Positions 1 to 8,632 of a stretch of DNA of 64,000 bases are shown piece by piece. Numbering within the stretch: the stretch's first letter is position 1; each line of letters begins with the position of its first letter. The stretch is taken from assembly GCA_014382445.1 (NCBI GenBank), contig JACNJS010000035.1:1-64000 (forward strand), given 5' to 3'. Source of the DNA: Bacteroidota bacterium. GTDB lineage: Bacteria; Bacteroidota; Bacteroidia; Bacteroidales; F082. The notes under the pieces were generated by a model. The model was not told the origin of the DNA. It did no database searches and saw only the letters and a program-made list of their open reading frames with translations. Both the position numbers and the translations under genes were made by a program.

Positions 1-3000
1 AGCCCCACTAATATCCGCAAAAGTAGTTCCATCCGTTGAATTTTGCCATTGATAGATATAGGGAGTATTACCTCCTGTTGGAGCTACTCCTGTTAATTCA
101 GCCGGGGCTGTGTTATAGCAAAGAGTTTGATCTGTTGAAATCGAGCCAACAACAAAGGTCGGATATACCAACATTTGCACAACATTTGATTCGGTAGCTC
201 CAGTCCAATCACTTTTACAATCAACTCGAGCCAGCCTTTTGTACCATGTAGTAACGGTTATAGTTGGAGGATCGTAAGTGGGTGAATTGCTGCTTGAAAT
301 ATCTGAAAATCCTGTGCTGCTGCTGGTGGTTGATTCCTGCCATTTGTATTCCAGGGTTCCTGTATGTCCTGTTGGCAGAGATGTGCTCGTTATTGTAGCA
401 GGATCAAAACCTGAACAACTGGCCTGATCTGCAGCAATTGCTCCACCTGAAGTTGGATTGATGCAATCAAGAGTCGTGAAAGAAAGCTCATTTCCGTATG
501 ATGTTCCAACAACATTTGTTGCATAGGCTCGAACATGATAGATAGTATTGAGAGAGAGCCCCGTTAGTGAACTGGTAAACGTACCAGTTCCAGTACCATC
601 AGTTGTAAAACTGTCTGAGGTGGTAGGTGTACCTGTTGTATTCCAGCAAACACCACTTGCTGTAACAGGCTCACCACCATCATCAGTTACATTACCACCA
701 CTTGCTGCAGAAGTTTGGGTAATAGATGTGATTGCAGTAGTTGTAACCGTGGGTTCTACTGCATTGTTTCCTTCTACCCAGTTACCGGTTGTGCCGTTTA
801 AAGAAAATGAAGATAAAGTACCGGTATATGCATTTCCGCTTTCATCAGCTAATGTTGTAGCTTGAGGAACTGCTGTGTTATCTCCGGCAGGAGTAATATA
901 AGTATTGTTAAAATCGTATAAGGCCACAATACCTGTTTCGCCACAGGTTGGGCTTGTTGCCAAATAATTATTTATCTCTGTGGATGTAAGAGAAACGTCC
1001 CATAACGAAAGTTCATCAATAGCACCATTACAGCTTCCTTGAATTGTGCCATTAAGTAAGGCAGAACCCATTGAAGAAGTTGTTGGAGAAAGAACTTTTG
1101 ATTCTGTTGCCGAAGCCTCAGATACTCCATTAATATATACAGTAATAAGTCCTGCATTTCTTGTAACGGTAATATGGAGCCAGCCTGCATTAACTATCGT
1201 GGTTGTTGAAGTAACGACTGCCCCTCCTGAACCCACATAATATCTTAATTTTCCAACATTATTAGATTCAATGTTAACATACCCGTCTACAACCGGACTT
1301 CCCCAGGAAAAAATCTTTGAATTATTGGCTGTAATATTTACCCATCCCATAACTGTATAACTCGAAGTATAGGGTATCATTGGACTTATATCAACCATTT
1401 GTCCGGTAACGCCATCAAAATTTAAGGCCGTATTAAAGGGGGTTTGTGCTGTGAAAGAAACCTCACTTCCGTATGAAGTGCCAATGGAATTTGTTGCATA
1501 AGCACGAACATAATAGGTGGTCAGGTCAGTAAGTCCTGTTATAGAACTTGTAAAAGCGCCTGTACCTGTACCATCCGTTGTTTTAGAGTCAGCAATAGTT
1601 GGTGCACCTGTTGTGTTCCAGCAAACACCACGGGCTGTGACAGCCTGGCCACCGTCAGCAGTTACATTACCACCACTTGATGCCGAAGTTGGGGTAATTG
1701 ATATTATTACCGGATTAGTTGTTACTGTGGGTGGAGATGATACTTCCAAAGAAGAAGCTGTTGATCCTCCTGTCCACCGTGAAAAAGCATCAATGCCTGT
1801 GAGAGTAAGTGTGTTATTTGTGGTATTTACAGTTCCGCCTTGATCAAACCATGTGCTGCCGGTGTTTGTTGATCGGAACAATACTAACGTTGATTCAGTA
1901 AGGCTGTTCAGTTCGCTATCAGCATAATTAAAAACGAGTGTGGCATCTAAACCAGTATTGGTTGTTGGTGTAATATCATAATACCGCTTGATACCCTCGT
2001 TTCCATTTCCGGTTTGAGCAGCATGTCCTCTGGAAATAACAGTACTACCCATGTTGGCTGCAGTTGTAATTGTGGCGCCAAGTCCGGCTACATTTTGAGC
2101 TGTAATGCCTGATAAATCTCTTGTTGTGGTAATTGTTCCACTTGTACCATAAATAATTCCACTTCCTTCAACTAATGTGGCAGTACTTCCAAGGGTAATA
2201 GTTTGTCCGTTTAAATTTAAATCGTTTTCTACAGTAAGAGTTCCATTTACTGTTAAGCCGGCAGTTGGAGTCAATACTAACCCGTTAGGTATGGTTATGT
2301 TATTGCATGTGGCTCCGGTACCAAAGGCAGTATTACTTTTCGAACTAGTAGGCAGGATTACATTATCACTTGCAGTAGGTAAGGAACTTCCATCCCAGTT
2401 GGATGCGGTACTCCAGTCGGAGCTGTTCCTTCCTGTCCAGAAATGAGGAAAAACATTGCTTAACAAATTAGGGTAACCATTGTTCGTGCCACCGGCAATT
2501 GCCCATATTGGTGAGGTGAAATCCCAACCGCCATCAGTAAAAGTAGATTGCGTTTTCATTTCAGCCGTTGTTTTGCCTGTGCCCCCGGGACTTGTGGATT
2601 GACCAGAAGTTTGAGTATCCCAAAAACTATTATAAATATAAGAAGAACCGCTACCAGTCAACCCTCCTATCGTGACAGGAGAGGCATGCCCGCCGGTATA
2701 ATTTACAACAGTGGAACTATAAGAATTTAACACAGTGGCACTTCCTAGATTTAATCCAATTAATCCCCCGAGATACTGGTTAGGCGTAGTGGGTGGTGTG
2801 GGATTCCAATCCGAAGATACATTACCTGTAGCGTAGCAATTGGCAACGGCTGCGTTACCCCAGCTACTACCACCATGACTATAACCTAAAAGACCGCCAA
2901 TTGTATTGGTTCCTGAAACAGTTGCACTACTATAACAAGCTGTAACAGAATTACCTCCCGAAAACCCGATAAGTCCTCCAACAGATTGATGTCCATCAAT

Positions 3001-5703
3001 ACTTCCCGTGGTATAGCAATTTGAAAATACAGAACTTAGTGCAGCTCCGGCAAGTATTCCATCATTACTGTTCCCTGCAAGCAATTCAGCATTTAGTAAT
3101 CCAAGATTTTTAATTGTTGCACCGTTTGTTCGTCCAAAAAATCCAAAATTGCCATATCCATGACTAACCGCATTATTCAAATTACTTATTGTTTTCCCAT
3201 TCCCATCATAAGTGCCTGTAAAATTTGTTGTGGCAGTTCCTATACATGTTAAACCATAAAAACCATTCCACGTTGCTGTTCCTGTTGCATCAATATTTGC
3301 AGTTTGTTGAAAATAGCTTCCCCATGATGCTGAGTTTTGGGTTAGCCAATACAGGTTATATTTTGTTGCAATTAGATAAGGATCACCACTGGTTCCACTT
3401 CCAGCTGGTGCAACTGCAACGGGCACTTCTACCCAATTGCCGACTTCACCTGTAAGAGGGAACCCAAATAAGGTACCTGGATAATTCCCGGTTAGGTCCG
3501 ACAAGGTTGTGTAGCCAGTGTTATTACCACTAGGTGTTATGCCAGTAGGGTGAAAATCATAAACTGCTAACGCACCTGTTTCGGTGCCTACTGGCGGGGT
3601 ATTTTTATATGCTAAAATTTGAGCATCTGTTAAGGCAATACTCCAAACCGATAATTCATCAATAAGGCCTTCAAATTTCCCTTCGTAACGATTATTATAT
3701 GAAGTACCCATAGTAGTTGTAAACGGGGCAGGAGAAGGGGTAGAAACAGTACCTGTCGTTTCAGCAACGCCATCAACATAAAGGGTAACACTACCTGCAT
3801 TACTGGTAACTGCAATATGATGCCATCCATCTGCCATGCTGGTAGTTGACGAAATATTTGTACCATTACCGTAAATGCGTAATTTGTACCCATAAATGTC
3901 AATTTTTATACACTTATTATAGCTAGCAACACCCCAAGAAAAAATAACTGAATTTGTAGTACCATATACCCAACCCATCACGGTAAATGTAGTAGAAAAA
4001 GGAACCATAGGCGTGGTATAGATCAGCTGACCTCCCATGGTAGTTGTATAAGAACTTTGAATGCCTTGAAAGTGCAGAGCCGTGTTAAGCGGGGTTTGTG
4101 CAACAAAAGAAAGTTCACTTCCGTATGAAGTACCAGCAGAGTTTGTAGCATAAGCTCTTACATAGTAGGTTGTTCCATCTGTTAAGCCAGTAAGCGAACT
4201 GGTAAATACTCCGGTTCCTGTACCATCTGTTGTTTTAGAGTCAGAAATTGTAGGCGTGCCTGTTGTATTCCAACAAACACCTCGAGCCGTAACCGACGCA
4301 CCGCCATCTGCTGTAACATTGCCACCACTTGAAGCCGTTGTTGATGTAATAGCTGACATTGCTGTTGTTGTTACGGTGGGTGGAAGCGGTACTGCCAGTG
4401 TAGCAGCAGTAGACCCTGCTGTCCATCGTGAAAAAGCGTCGATGCCGGTGAGTGTAACGGTATTATTGGTGGTATTTACAGTCCCGCCTTGATTAAACCA
4501 TGTACTGCCAGTGTTCGTCGATCGAAACAATACTAACGTTGATTCAGTAAGACTGTTCAGTTCACTATCATCATAATTAAAAACGAATGTAGCATTCAAC
4601 CCGGTATTGGTTGTTGGTGTAATATCAAAATACCGCTTGACACCCTGGTTGCCATTTCCGGTTTGAGCGGCAACACCGCGGGTAATAACTGTACTACCCA
4701 TGTTGGCCGCAGTTGTAATTGTGGCGCCAAGTCCGGCCACATTTTGAGCCGTAATGCCTGATAAATCTCTTGTTGTGGTAATTGTGCCACTTGTACCGGT
4801 AATAATCCCTGTTCCTTCAACTAATGTCGCACTGCTGCCAAGGGTTATTGTTTGCCCGTTGAGGTTTAAATCGTTATTTACGGTAAGCGTGCCATTTACT
4901 GTTATACCGGCAGTTGGAGTTAATACTGCTCCGCTTGGTATCGTAAGGTTATTGCATGTGGCTCCGGTACCAAAGGCAGTGTAATATCTCGAAGTTTTGG
5001 GCAGGATTACATTTTCACTTGCAATAGGTACAGATCGGCGATCCCAGTTGTTAACAGAATTCCAGCTAGTGCTGCTTATTCCAACCCAAAAAGGAGGGAA
5101 TACATCACTTAGTAAATTAGGGTAACCATTGTTTGTTCCACCGGCAATTGCCCATATTGGAGAAGTGAAATCCCAACCCTCATCAGTAAATGTAGATTGT
5201 GATTTCATTTCAGCGGTTGTTTTGCCAGTCCCCCCGTTGCTTGCGGATTGGCCGGAAGTTTGAGTATCCCATAAACAATTATGGACATTATTAGTATATG
5301 TATTTTTACCTATAAGGCCGCCAATATTAGTTGGGTTCACTGAGGTTACTAAACCAGTACTATAAGAATTTAATACATAGGATGAAAGAGATCCCACTAA
5401 ACCACCGACATCTCCATAAGTTGTATTATCACCTGTTACACTTCCGGTGGCGTAGCAATTAGATATCACACCAGAAGAACCAGAGGCTGTTCCTAAAAGA
5501 CCACCAGTCTGGCAGGATGATGTAACGGTCACACTACTCCAACACCCGTATAAAGAAGAAGAACTCGCAGATCCAACTAAACCGCCGACATGTTGATGCC
5601 CATCAACAGTACCGCCTGATGTGTAGCAATTTGAAAAGATAGAAGTTGAAACTATGCCCGCCAAAACCCCAGTGTAAGAGCTCCCAAGTATATCTCCATG
5701 ATT
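1..5703 (-). CDS. LamG/GLUG/fibronectin-like giant surface protein, main part, cut by left window edge
   Basis: This frame is open from the frameshift near 5702 to base 1; I checked it at 5703, 4080, 1440 and 60, and all codons lie in one register. It continues the protein begun at 6761. In order it holds the end of a first GLUG-like glycine-rich repeat region (NCYTSG, GGLVG motifs), a beta-rich stretch (ENVILPKTS, LNLNGQTITLG), a fibronectin-like module (SSGGNVTADGGA, ARGVCWNTTG, YYVRAYATN; about 4385-4100), then a second full LamG + GLUG + beta-rich + fibronectin-like unit (about 4095-1460). A third, more divergent LamG (about 1450-930), another fibronectin-like module (about 770-470) and an Ig/PKD-like segment follow. 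Such proteins are normally secreted by the type IX system and act in adhesion or glycan binding; the C-terminus that would show a sorting signal is outside the window. Function is inferred from domains only. Confidence 0.75.
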
Positions 5704-6710
5704 AATCCAAGATTTTTGATAGTAGCTCCAGTTAGTCTACCAAAGAATCCATGGTAAGCTCCTTTGTTCACATAATTCCTCAAGTTACTTATTGCATGTC
5801 CGTCCCCATCATAAGTACCGGTAAACGATGTTGTTGAATTTCCAATATGTGTTAAGCCAGCGTTATCGTTCCAGACTGCAGTTCCGAAAGCATCAATATC
5901 TACAGTTTGTTGAAAATAGCTTCCCCATGATGCAGAGTTTTGGGTTAGCCAAAACAGGTTATGTATTGTTGCAATCAGATAAGGATCACCACTGGTTCCA
6001 CTTCCGGTTGGCAATACCGCAACAGGCACTTCTACCCAGTTGCCGGTTTCACCTGTAAGTGGAAACCCAAATAAGGTGCCAGGATAATTACCTGTTAGGG
6101 ATGGTAAGGTTGTATGTCCGGTATTATTACCAGCAGGTGTTATGCCGGAAGGGTTAAAATTATAAACTGCTAACGCACCCGTTTCGGTGCCTACCGGTGG
6201 TGTATCTTTATATGCCAATATTTGAGTTTCAGTTAAGGCAATGTTCCAAACAGATAACTCATCAATTTGGCCTTTACATTTCCCTTCGTAACGACTATTA
6301 AATGCTGTTCCCATAGTGGTTTTAATTGGAGCTGGAGAAGGGGTAGTAACAGTACCTGTTCCTCCAGCAACACCATCAACATAAAGGGTAACACTTCCCG
6401 CATCACTAGATACAGCAATATGATGCCATCCAACATAAATTTCAGCAGTTGACGAAAAATTTCCATAACTACCATTATAGAGGCGTAATTTACCAACATT
6501 GCTACAATCAATTCTTACCAATTTTTCGCTGGTGGCACTACCCCAAGTAAAAATATTTGAACTTTTAGCAACGTTAACCCAACCCATTACGGTAAACGTA
6601 GTAGAAAAAGGGATCATAGGCGTAGTATAAACCAGTTGACCTGACATAGCAGATCCATTAAGACCAGAAGTGCCATCAAAGTGTAGAGCAGTGTTAACTT
6701 GACTAAATGA
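1441..6710 (-). repeat. Two tandem ~2.6 kb internal gene repeats (LamG-GLUG-beta-FN3 unit)
   Basis: Unit 1 lies at about 4093-6710 and unit 2 at about 1441-4092. Matching landmarks are offset by 2652 bases near the fibronectin-like end and by 2603 bases near the start of the GLUG region, so the units differ mainly by short indels inside the GLUG repeats. Similarity is visible at the DNA level over most of the length. The third LamG/FN3 set (about 470-1440) is shorter, lacks the GLUG part and is more divergent. Confidence 0.8.
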
Positions 6711-6761
6711 ACTTAATCCTGTCCATAATATAAGGGCAAATAATAAAGTAATTTTTTTCAT
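5652..6761 (-). CDS. N-terminal part of the LamG/GLUG surface protein, ends early at a frameshift
   Basis: The start is the ATG at 6761 (MKKITLLFALILW...SFSQ), which gives a clean Sec signal peptide; the 26 codons upstream in frame do not look like protein. A LamG/concanavalin-like domain follows (LHFDGTSG, VMGWVNVAKS, GWHHIAVSSDAG, LYVDGVAGG, GQIDELSVWN), then a linker (GSGTSGDPYLIAT) and the first GLUG-like repeats. At about 5702 the reading frame slips: this frame reads LIMEIYLG and stops at 5652, while the next frame continues as NHGDILGSS, matching the second repeat copy. Adding one A to the AA at 5702-5703 restores a continuous protein. It is either a true pseudogene, a phase-variable or programmed slip, or a sequence error; I cannot decide which. 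The fused product would exceed 2250 residues in this window. Confidence 0.72.
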   Translation of the reverse strand: MKKITLLFALILWTGLSSFSQVNTALHFDGTSGLNGSAMSGQLVYTTPMIPFSTTFTVMGWVNVAKSSNIFTWGSATSEKLVRIDCSNVGKLRLYNGSYGNFSSTAEIYVGWHHIAVSSDAGSVTLYVDGVAGGTGTVTTPSPAPIKTTMGTAFNSRYEGKCKGQIDELSVWNIALTETQILAYKDTPPVGTETGALAVYNFNPSGITPAGNNTGHTTLPSLTGNYPGTLFGFPLTGETGNWVEVPVAVLPTGSGTSGDPYLIATIHNLFWLTQNSASWGSYFQQTVDIDAFGTAVWNDNAGLTHIGNSTTSFTGTYDGDGHAISNLRNYVNKGAYHGFFGRLTGATIKNLGLIMEIYLGALTLGFWRA

Positions 6762-6844
6762 AGTAGTAAGTTTAATTATTTTAAAATATTTATTAATTCT
6801 ATTTAATTTATATACTTTAATTTTCCAAGGCATAAACATTTGTG

Positions 6845-6925
6845 TTAGTCAAAATCGAGTACGTTGTTAAACATGGGAGTGAGCGCCCAAAAGATTACAG
6901 AGGTTAATAGTAGTAGTTTTTTCAA
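6845..6925 (-). pseudogene. Remnant of a LamG-protein gene start (signal peptide only)
   Basis: Read from a TTG at 6925 this gives LKKLLLLTSVIFWALTPMF, then NNVLDFD and a stop. It aligns with the remnant at 8279-8401, but its ATG has become TTG, 12 bases coding for TIAQ have been lost and a stop follows at once. It lies between the conserved leader (6963-7021) and the intact start at 6761, so a transcript from that leader would pass through it as a short upstream frame. Best explained as the decayed 5' end of an earlier gene copy. Confidence 0.6.
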
Positions 6926-6962
6926 ATGAATGAGATTTAATCGTTATGTCATACAATAATGA

Positions 6963-7021
6963 CAAATGTAAGTGCAAAAACTCTGAATTAAGCATATTTT
7001 CACCTTAGCAATTCCTTAGCA
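6963..7021 (-). promoter_or_regulatory. Conserved leader copy A: direct repeat plus -7 element
   Basis: On the + strand CCTTAGCA occurs at 7003-7010 and 7014-7021, an exact direct repeat with an 11-bp period, one helical turn. Downstream on the minus strand a TACATTTG (6963-6970) fits the Bacteroidota -7 consensus TAnnTTTG, with no matching -33 TTTG. The same arrangement with the same spacing recurs at 8438-8496. A promoter with a weak -33 and a helically phased repeat just upstream suggests an activator site. The adjacent TPR-LuxR regulator is the obvious candidate partner, by inference. Confidence 0.5.
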
Positions 7022-7030
7022 GGGTTACAT

Positions 7031-7254
7031 AAGTGCGTGAAATAGATTGATTTAACGTGACAAATAAGAGCTGGAATACGGCTATGTGTGGCTTCGGGCT
7101 AAGGGGGATTCCAGCCTTCCATGCCTCCGGCAGGTAAACCGGCTGGCAGGTCTCCTGGTGGTCGAAATGACATCGATAATTTACCTGTCATCTCGAGACC
7201 CAAGTCACCTGGAAACCGGGGCGCACATAGTGAGATGACAAAAATTCCAAATAT
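7031..7254. other. Gene-free stretch with degenerate intergenic repeat sequence
   Basis: No coding frame is convincing. The stretch 7081-7240 carries TCGAAATGACA-like and GTCATCTCGA-like pieces similar to the ends of the palindromic elements nearby, so it looks like decayed copies of those repeats. The short open frame at 7121-7315 has no recognisable protein character. Confidence 0.4.
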
Positions 7255-7368
7255 CAATTATCAAACCTCAAATAAATCTCAATCCCCAATAATTAAATTT
7301 CAAACGAAACTATAACATTTGAAATTTTGTGTTTTATAATTTATTTGTTATTTGGGTTTTGATTATTG
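7255..7368. repeat. Long imperfect inverted repeat, two ~52-base arms
   Basis: The arm 7255-7306 and the reverse complement of 7316-7368 match over most of their length (both begin with CAAT.ATCAAA.C and end with AATTTCAAA.G), leaving a loop of nine bases. The transcript could form a long AU-rich hairpin. It encodes nothing and resembles a small non-autonomous intergenic element. Confidence 0.55.
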
Positions 7369-7503
7369 TTATTTCATATAAAAACAAATTGCACAAAAAC
7401 TGCATATCATTAATATACAATGGTTTATAAAACGTTGTCATTGATAAGAAGGTACGACTGAGAAACGTAAGTTCGTCGGAGCCAAATCCCCTCATGATTA
7501 TCA

Positions 7504-7626
7504 TGTCATTTCGAAGGAGGTACGACTGAGAAATCCCCTGAGTCCGATGAATGGTTTGTGTACTATGGTGTATGACTTCGGGCTGAGGGGATTTCTCACG
7601 CTCCCTACGGTCGGTTCGAAATGACA
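7504..7626. repeat. Palindromic intergenic element with TGTCATTTCGAA ends
   Basis: The left arm starts with TGTCATTTCGAA and contains GAGAAATCCCCTGAG. The right arm (7581-7626) is its inverse, with CTGAGGGGATTTCTCAC and TTCGAAATGACA at the end. The element is 123 bases and codes for nothing. Half-copies occur at 7632-7678 and 8576-8622, and a related hairpin at 40890-40934. It looks like a REP- or MITE-type family of this genome. Confidence 0.65.
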
Positions 7627-7631
7627 GGGGG

Positions 7632-7678
7632 TTCGGGCTGGGGGGATTTCTCTCCGCCTCTGGCGGATCGAAATGACA
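7632..7678. repeat. Half copy of the TCGAAATGACA palindromic element
   Basis: It begins TTCGGGCTGGGGGGATTTCTC and ends ATCGAAATGACA, matching the right arm of the element at 7504-7626. It abuts the 3' end of the small LuxR gene, and the same junction (GACAGAACGCTCACAACCCTA) is found at the 3' end of the full regulator, so it is part of the duplicated unit. Confidence 0.55.
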
Positions 7679-7692
7679 GAACGCTCACAACC

Positions 7693-8133
7693 CTACACCA
7701 TCATCAACTCGGCAGCTAGGTTTTGTTTAGTAGAAAGTTTCATTTTTTTGCGGATGCGGTGCCTGGCGATTTCCAGTGACTTGTTTGAAATATTGACAAT
7801 AATAGCAATATCCTTAGTTTGCATATTAAGCCTTATTAAAGAGCAGAAAAGCAATTCGCGTGGTGTAAGATCGGGGTACTTTTTAATTAACCGTATATCA
7901 AATCCCGGATGCAAGGAAGAGAACACTTTTTCAAATTCATCTAACGGATTGATATTGTTGGTATTCTTCATGTTGCGTAGCAACTTTTGAAAGTTCTCAC
8001 GATCATGCTTGCCCCTGAATTTTGGTGTAAAATCATTTAACTTTTCAATTCCTTCGCGAAAAGCAACTGCAAGTTTTGCATCTGTCAGGGTTTTAGTTAT
8101 TATTTCCTGTTCTTTATGATTTAGTTCCAACAC
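7693..8133 (-). CDS. Stand-alone LuxR-type helix-turn-helix protein, duplicate of the regulator C-terminus
   Basis: The 146 residues match the last ~145 residues of the 635-residue regulator at 8633-10540; most positions agree by eye (FRGKHDRE, NNINPLDEFEKVFS, HPGF, DLTPRE, LQTKDIAII-like, LEIARHRIRKKM). It thus keeps a LuxR-like DNA-binding helix-turn-helix with a helical segment before it, but lacks the lipoprotein signal, TPRs and membrane span. The start is GTG at 8133 with AAGGA a few bases upstream; no ATG is available. It may be a leftover of the tandem duplication or an expressed soluble regulator that competes for the same sites. An uninterrupted frame over the whole helix-turn-helix argues for some selection. 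Confidence 0.6.
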   Translation of the reverse strand: MLELNHKEQEIITKTLTDAKLAVAFREGIEKLNDFTPKFRGKHDRENFQKLLRNMKNTNNINPLDEFEKVFSSLHPGFDIRLIKKYPDLTPRELLFCSLIRLNMQTKDIAIIVNISNKSLEIARHRIRKKMKLSTKQNLAAELMMV

Positions 8134-8173
8134 TATTTCCTTTTTTCAATTAAATTAATTAGTCAACACTGAT

Positions 8174-8223
8174 TCAAGTTTGCAACTTGAACTTATTAAT
8201 AAGCTTAAGTCACAGACTTAAGC
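8174..8223. repeat. Two perfect short palindromes
   Basis: TCAAGTT-TGC-AACTTGA lies at 8174-8190 and GCTTAAGTC-ACA-GACTTAAGC at 8203-8223, each with a three-base loop. They sit between the small LuxR gene and the LamG remnant, with no U-run behind either arm to make a clear terminator. They may form one small intergenic element or protein-binding palindromes. Confidence 0.45.
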
Positions 8224-8278
8224 TAGTGATGCTGGTTTAAAATCTCAGGTCTATTCTTCCAGTTTTTCCTTCCGCAAG

Positions 8279-8401
8279 TCATACAATTTTTTCCAGCCAT
8301 AGACCAGTCCCATCAAAATCGAGGGCGTTGTTTTGGGCGATAGTAAACATGGGGGTGATCACCCAAACGATCACTGCGGTTAATAGAAGTAGTTTTTTCA
8401 T
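8279..8401 (-). pseudogene. Truncated LamG-protein gene: signal peptide and first residues only
   Basis: From the ATG at 8401 it reads MKKLLLLTAVIVW...FTIAQ, a complete signal peptide, then NNALDFDGTG, which matches the mature N-terminus of the intact LamG protein (NTALHFDGTSG). The similarity breaks off there and the frame stops at 8279. Downstream sequence is palindromic repeat and then the small LuxR gene. It is a 5' stub left when the rest of the gene was lost. Confidence 0.6.
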
Positions 8402-8437
8402 ATGCGTGGGATTAATTGTTATGTAATTCAATAACAG

Positions 8438-8496
8438 CAAATGTAACTGCAAAAACTCTGAATTAAGCATAATTTTACCTTAGCAATTCCTTAGCA
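8438..8496 (-). promoter_or_regulatory. Conserved leader copy B: direct repeat plus -7 element
   Basis: CCTTAGCA occurs on the + strand at 8478-8485 and 8489-8496, period 11, and TACATTTG on the minus strand at 8438-8445, 36 bases before the ATG at 8401. The sequence between (GCAAAAACTCTGAATTAAGC) is identical to copy A. Its retention in both copies while the genes decayed suggests it was the regulated promoter of the LamG genes. Confidence 0.5.
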
Positions 8497-8575
8497 AGGT
8501 TACATAAGTATTAGAGAATGAAATATATAACGTGTCAAAGATGAGCTGGAGTATGACGGTGTGTGACTTCTATGT

Positions 8576-8622
8576 TGGGGGGATTTCTCACACTCCCTAC
8601 GGTTGGTTCGAAATGACAGAAC
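8576..8622. repeat. Half copy of the TCGAAATGACA palindromic element
   Basis: GGGGATTTCTCACACTCCCTA and then TTGGTTCGAAATGACA match the right arm of the element at 7581-7626. It lies directly after the stop of the full TPR-LuxR regulator. Confidence 0.55.
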
Positions 8623-8632
8623 GCTCACAACC

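Noticed and set aside
548-5000. Several plus-strand open frames opposite the LamG gene (for example 548-865, 1517-1843, 4754-4984)
   Set aside because: They mirror the repeated minus-strand coding sequence, have no start signals and change in step with the repeats. They are antisense shadows.
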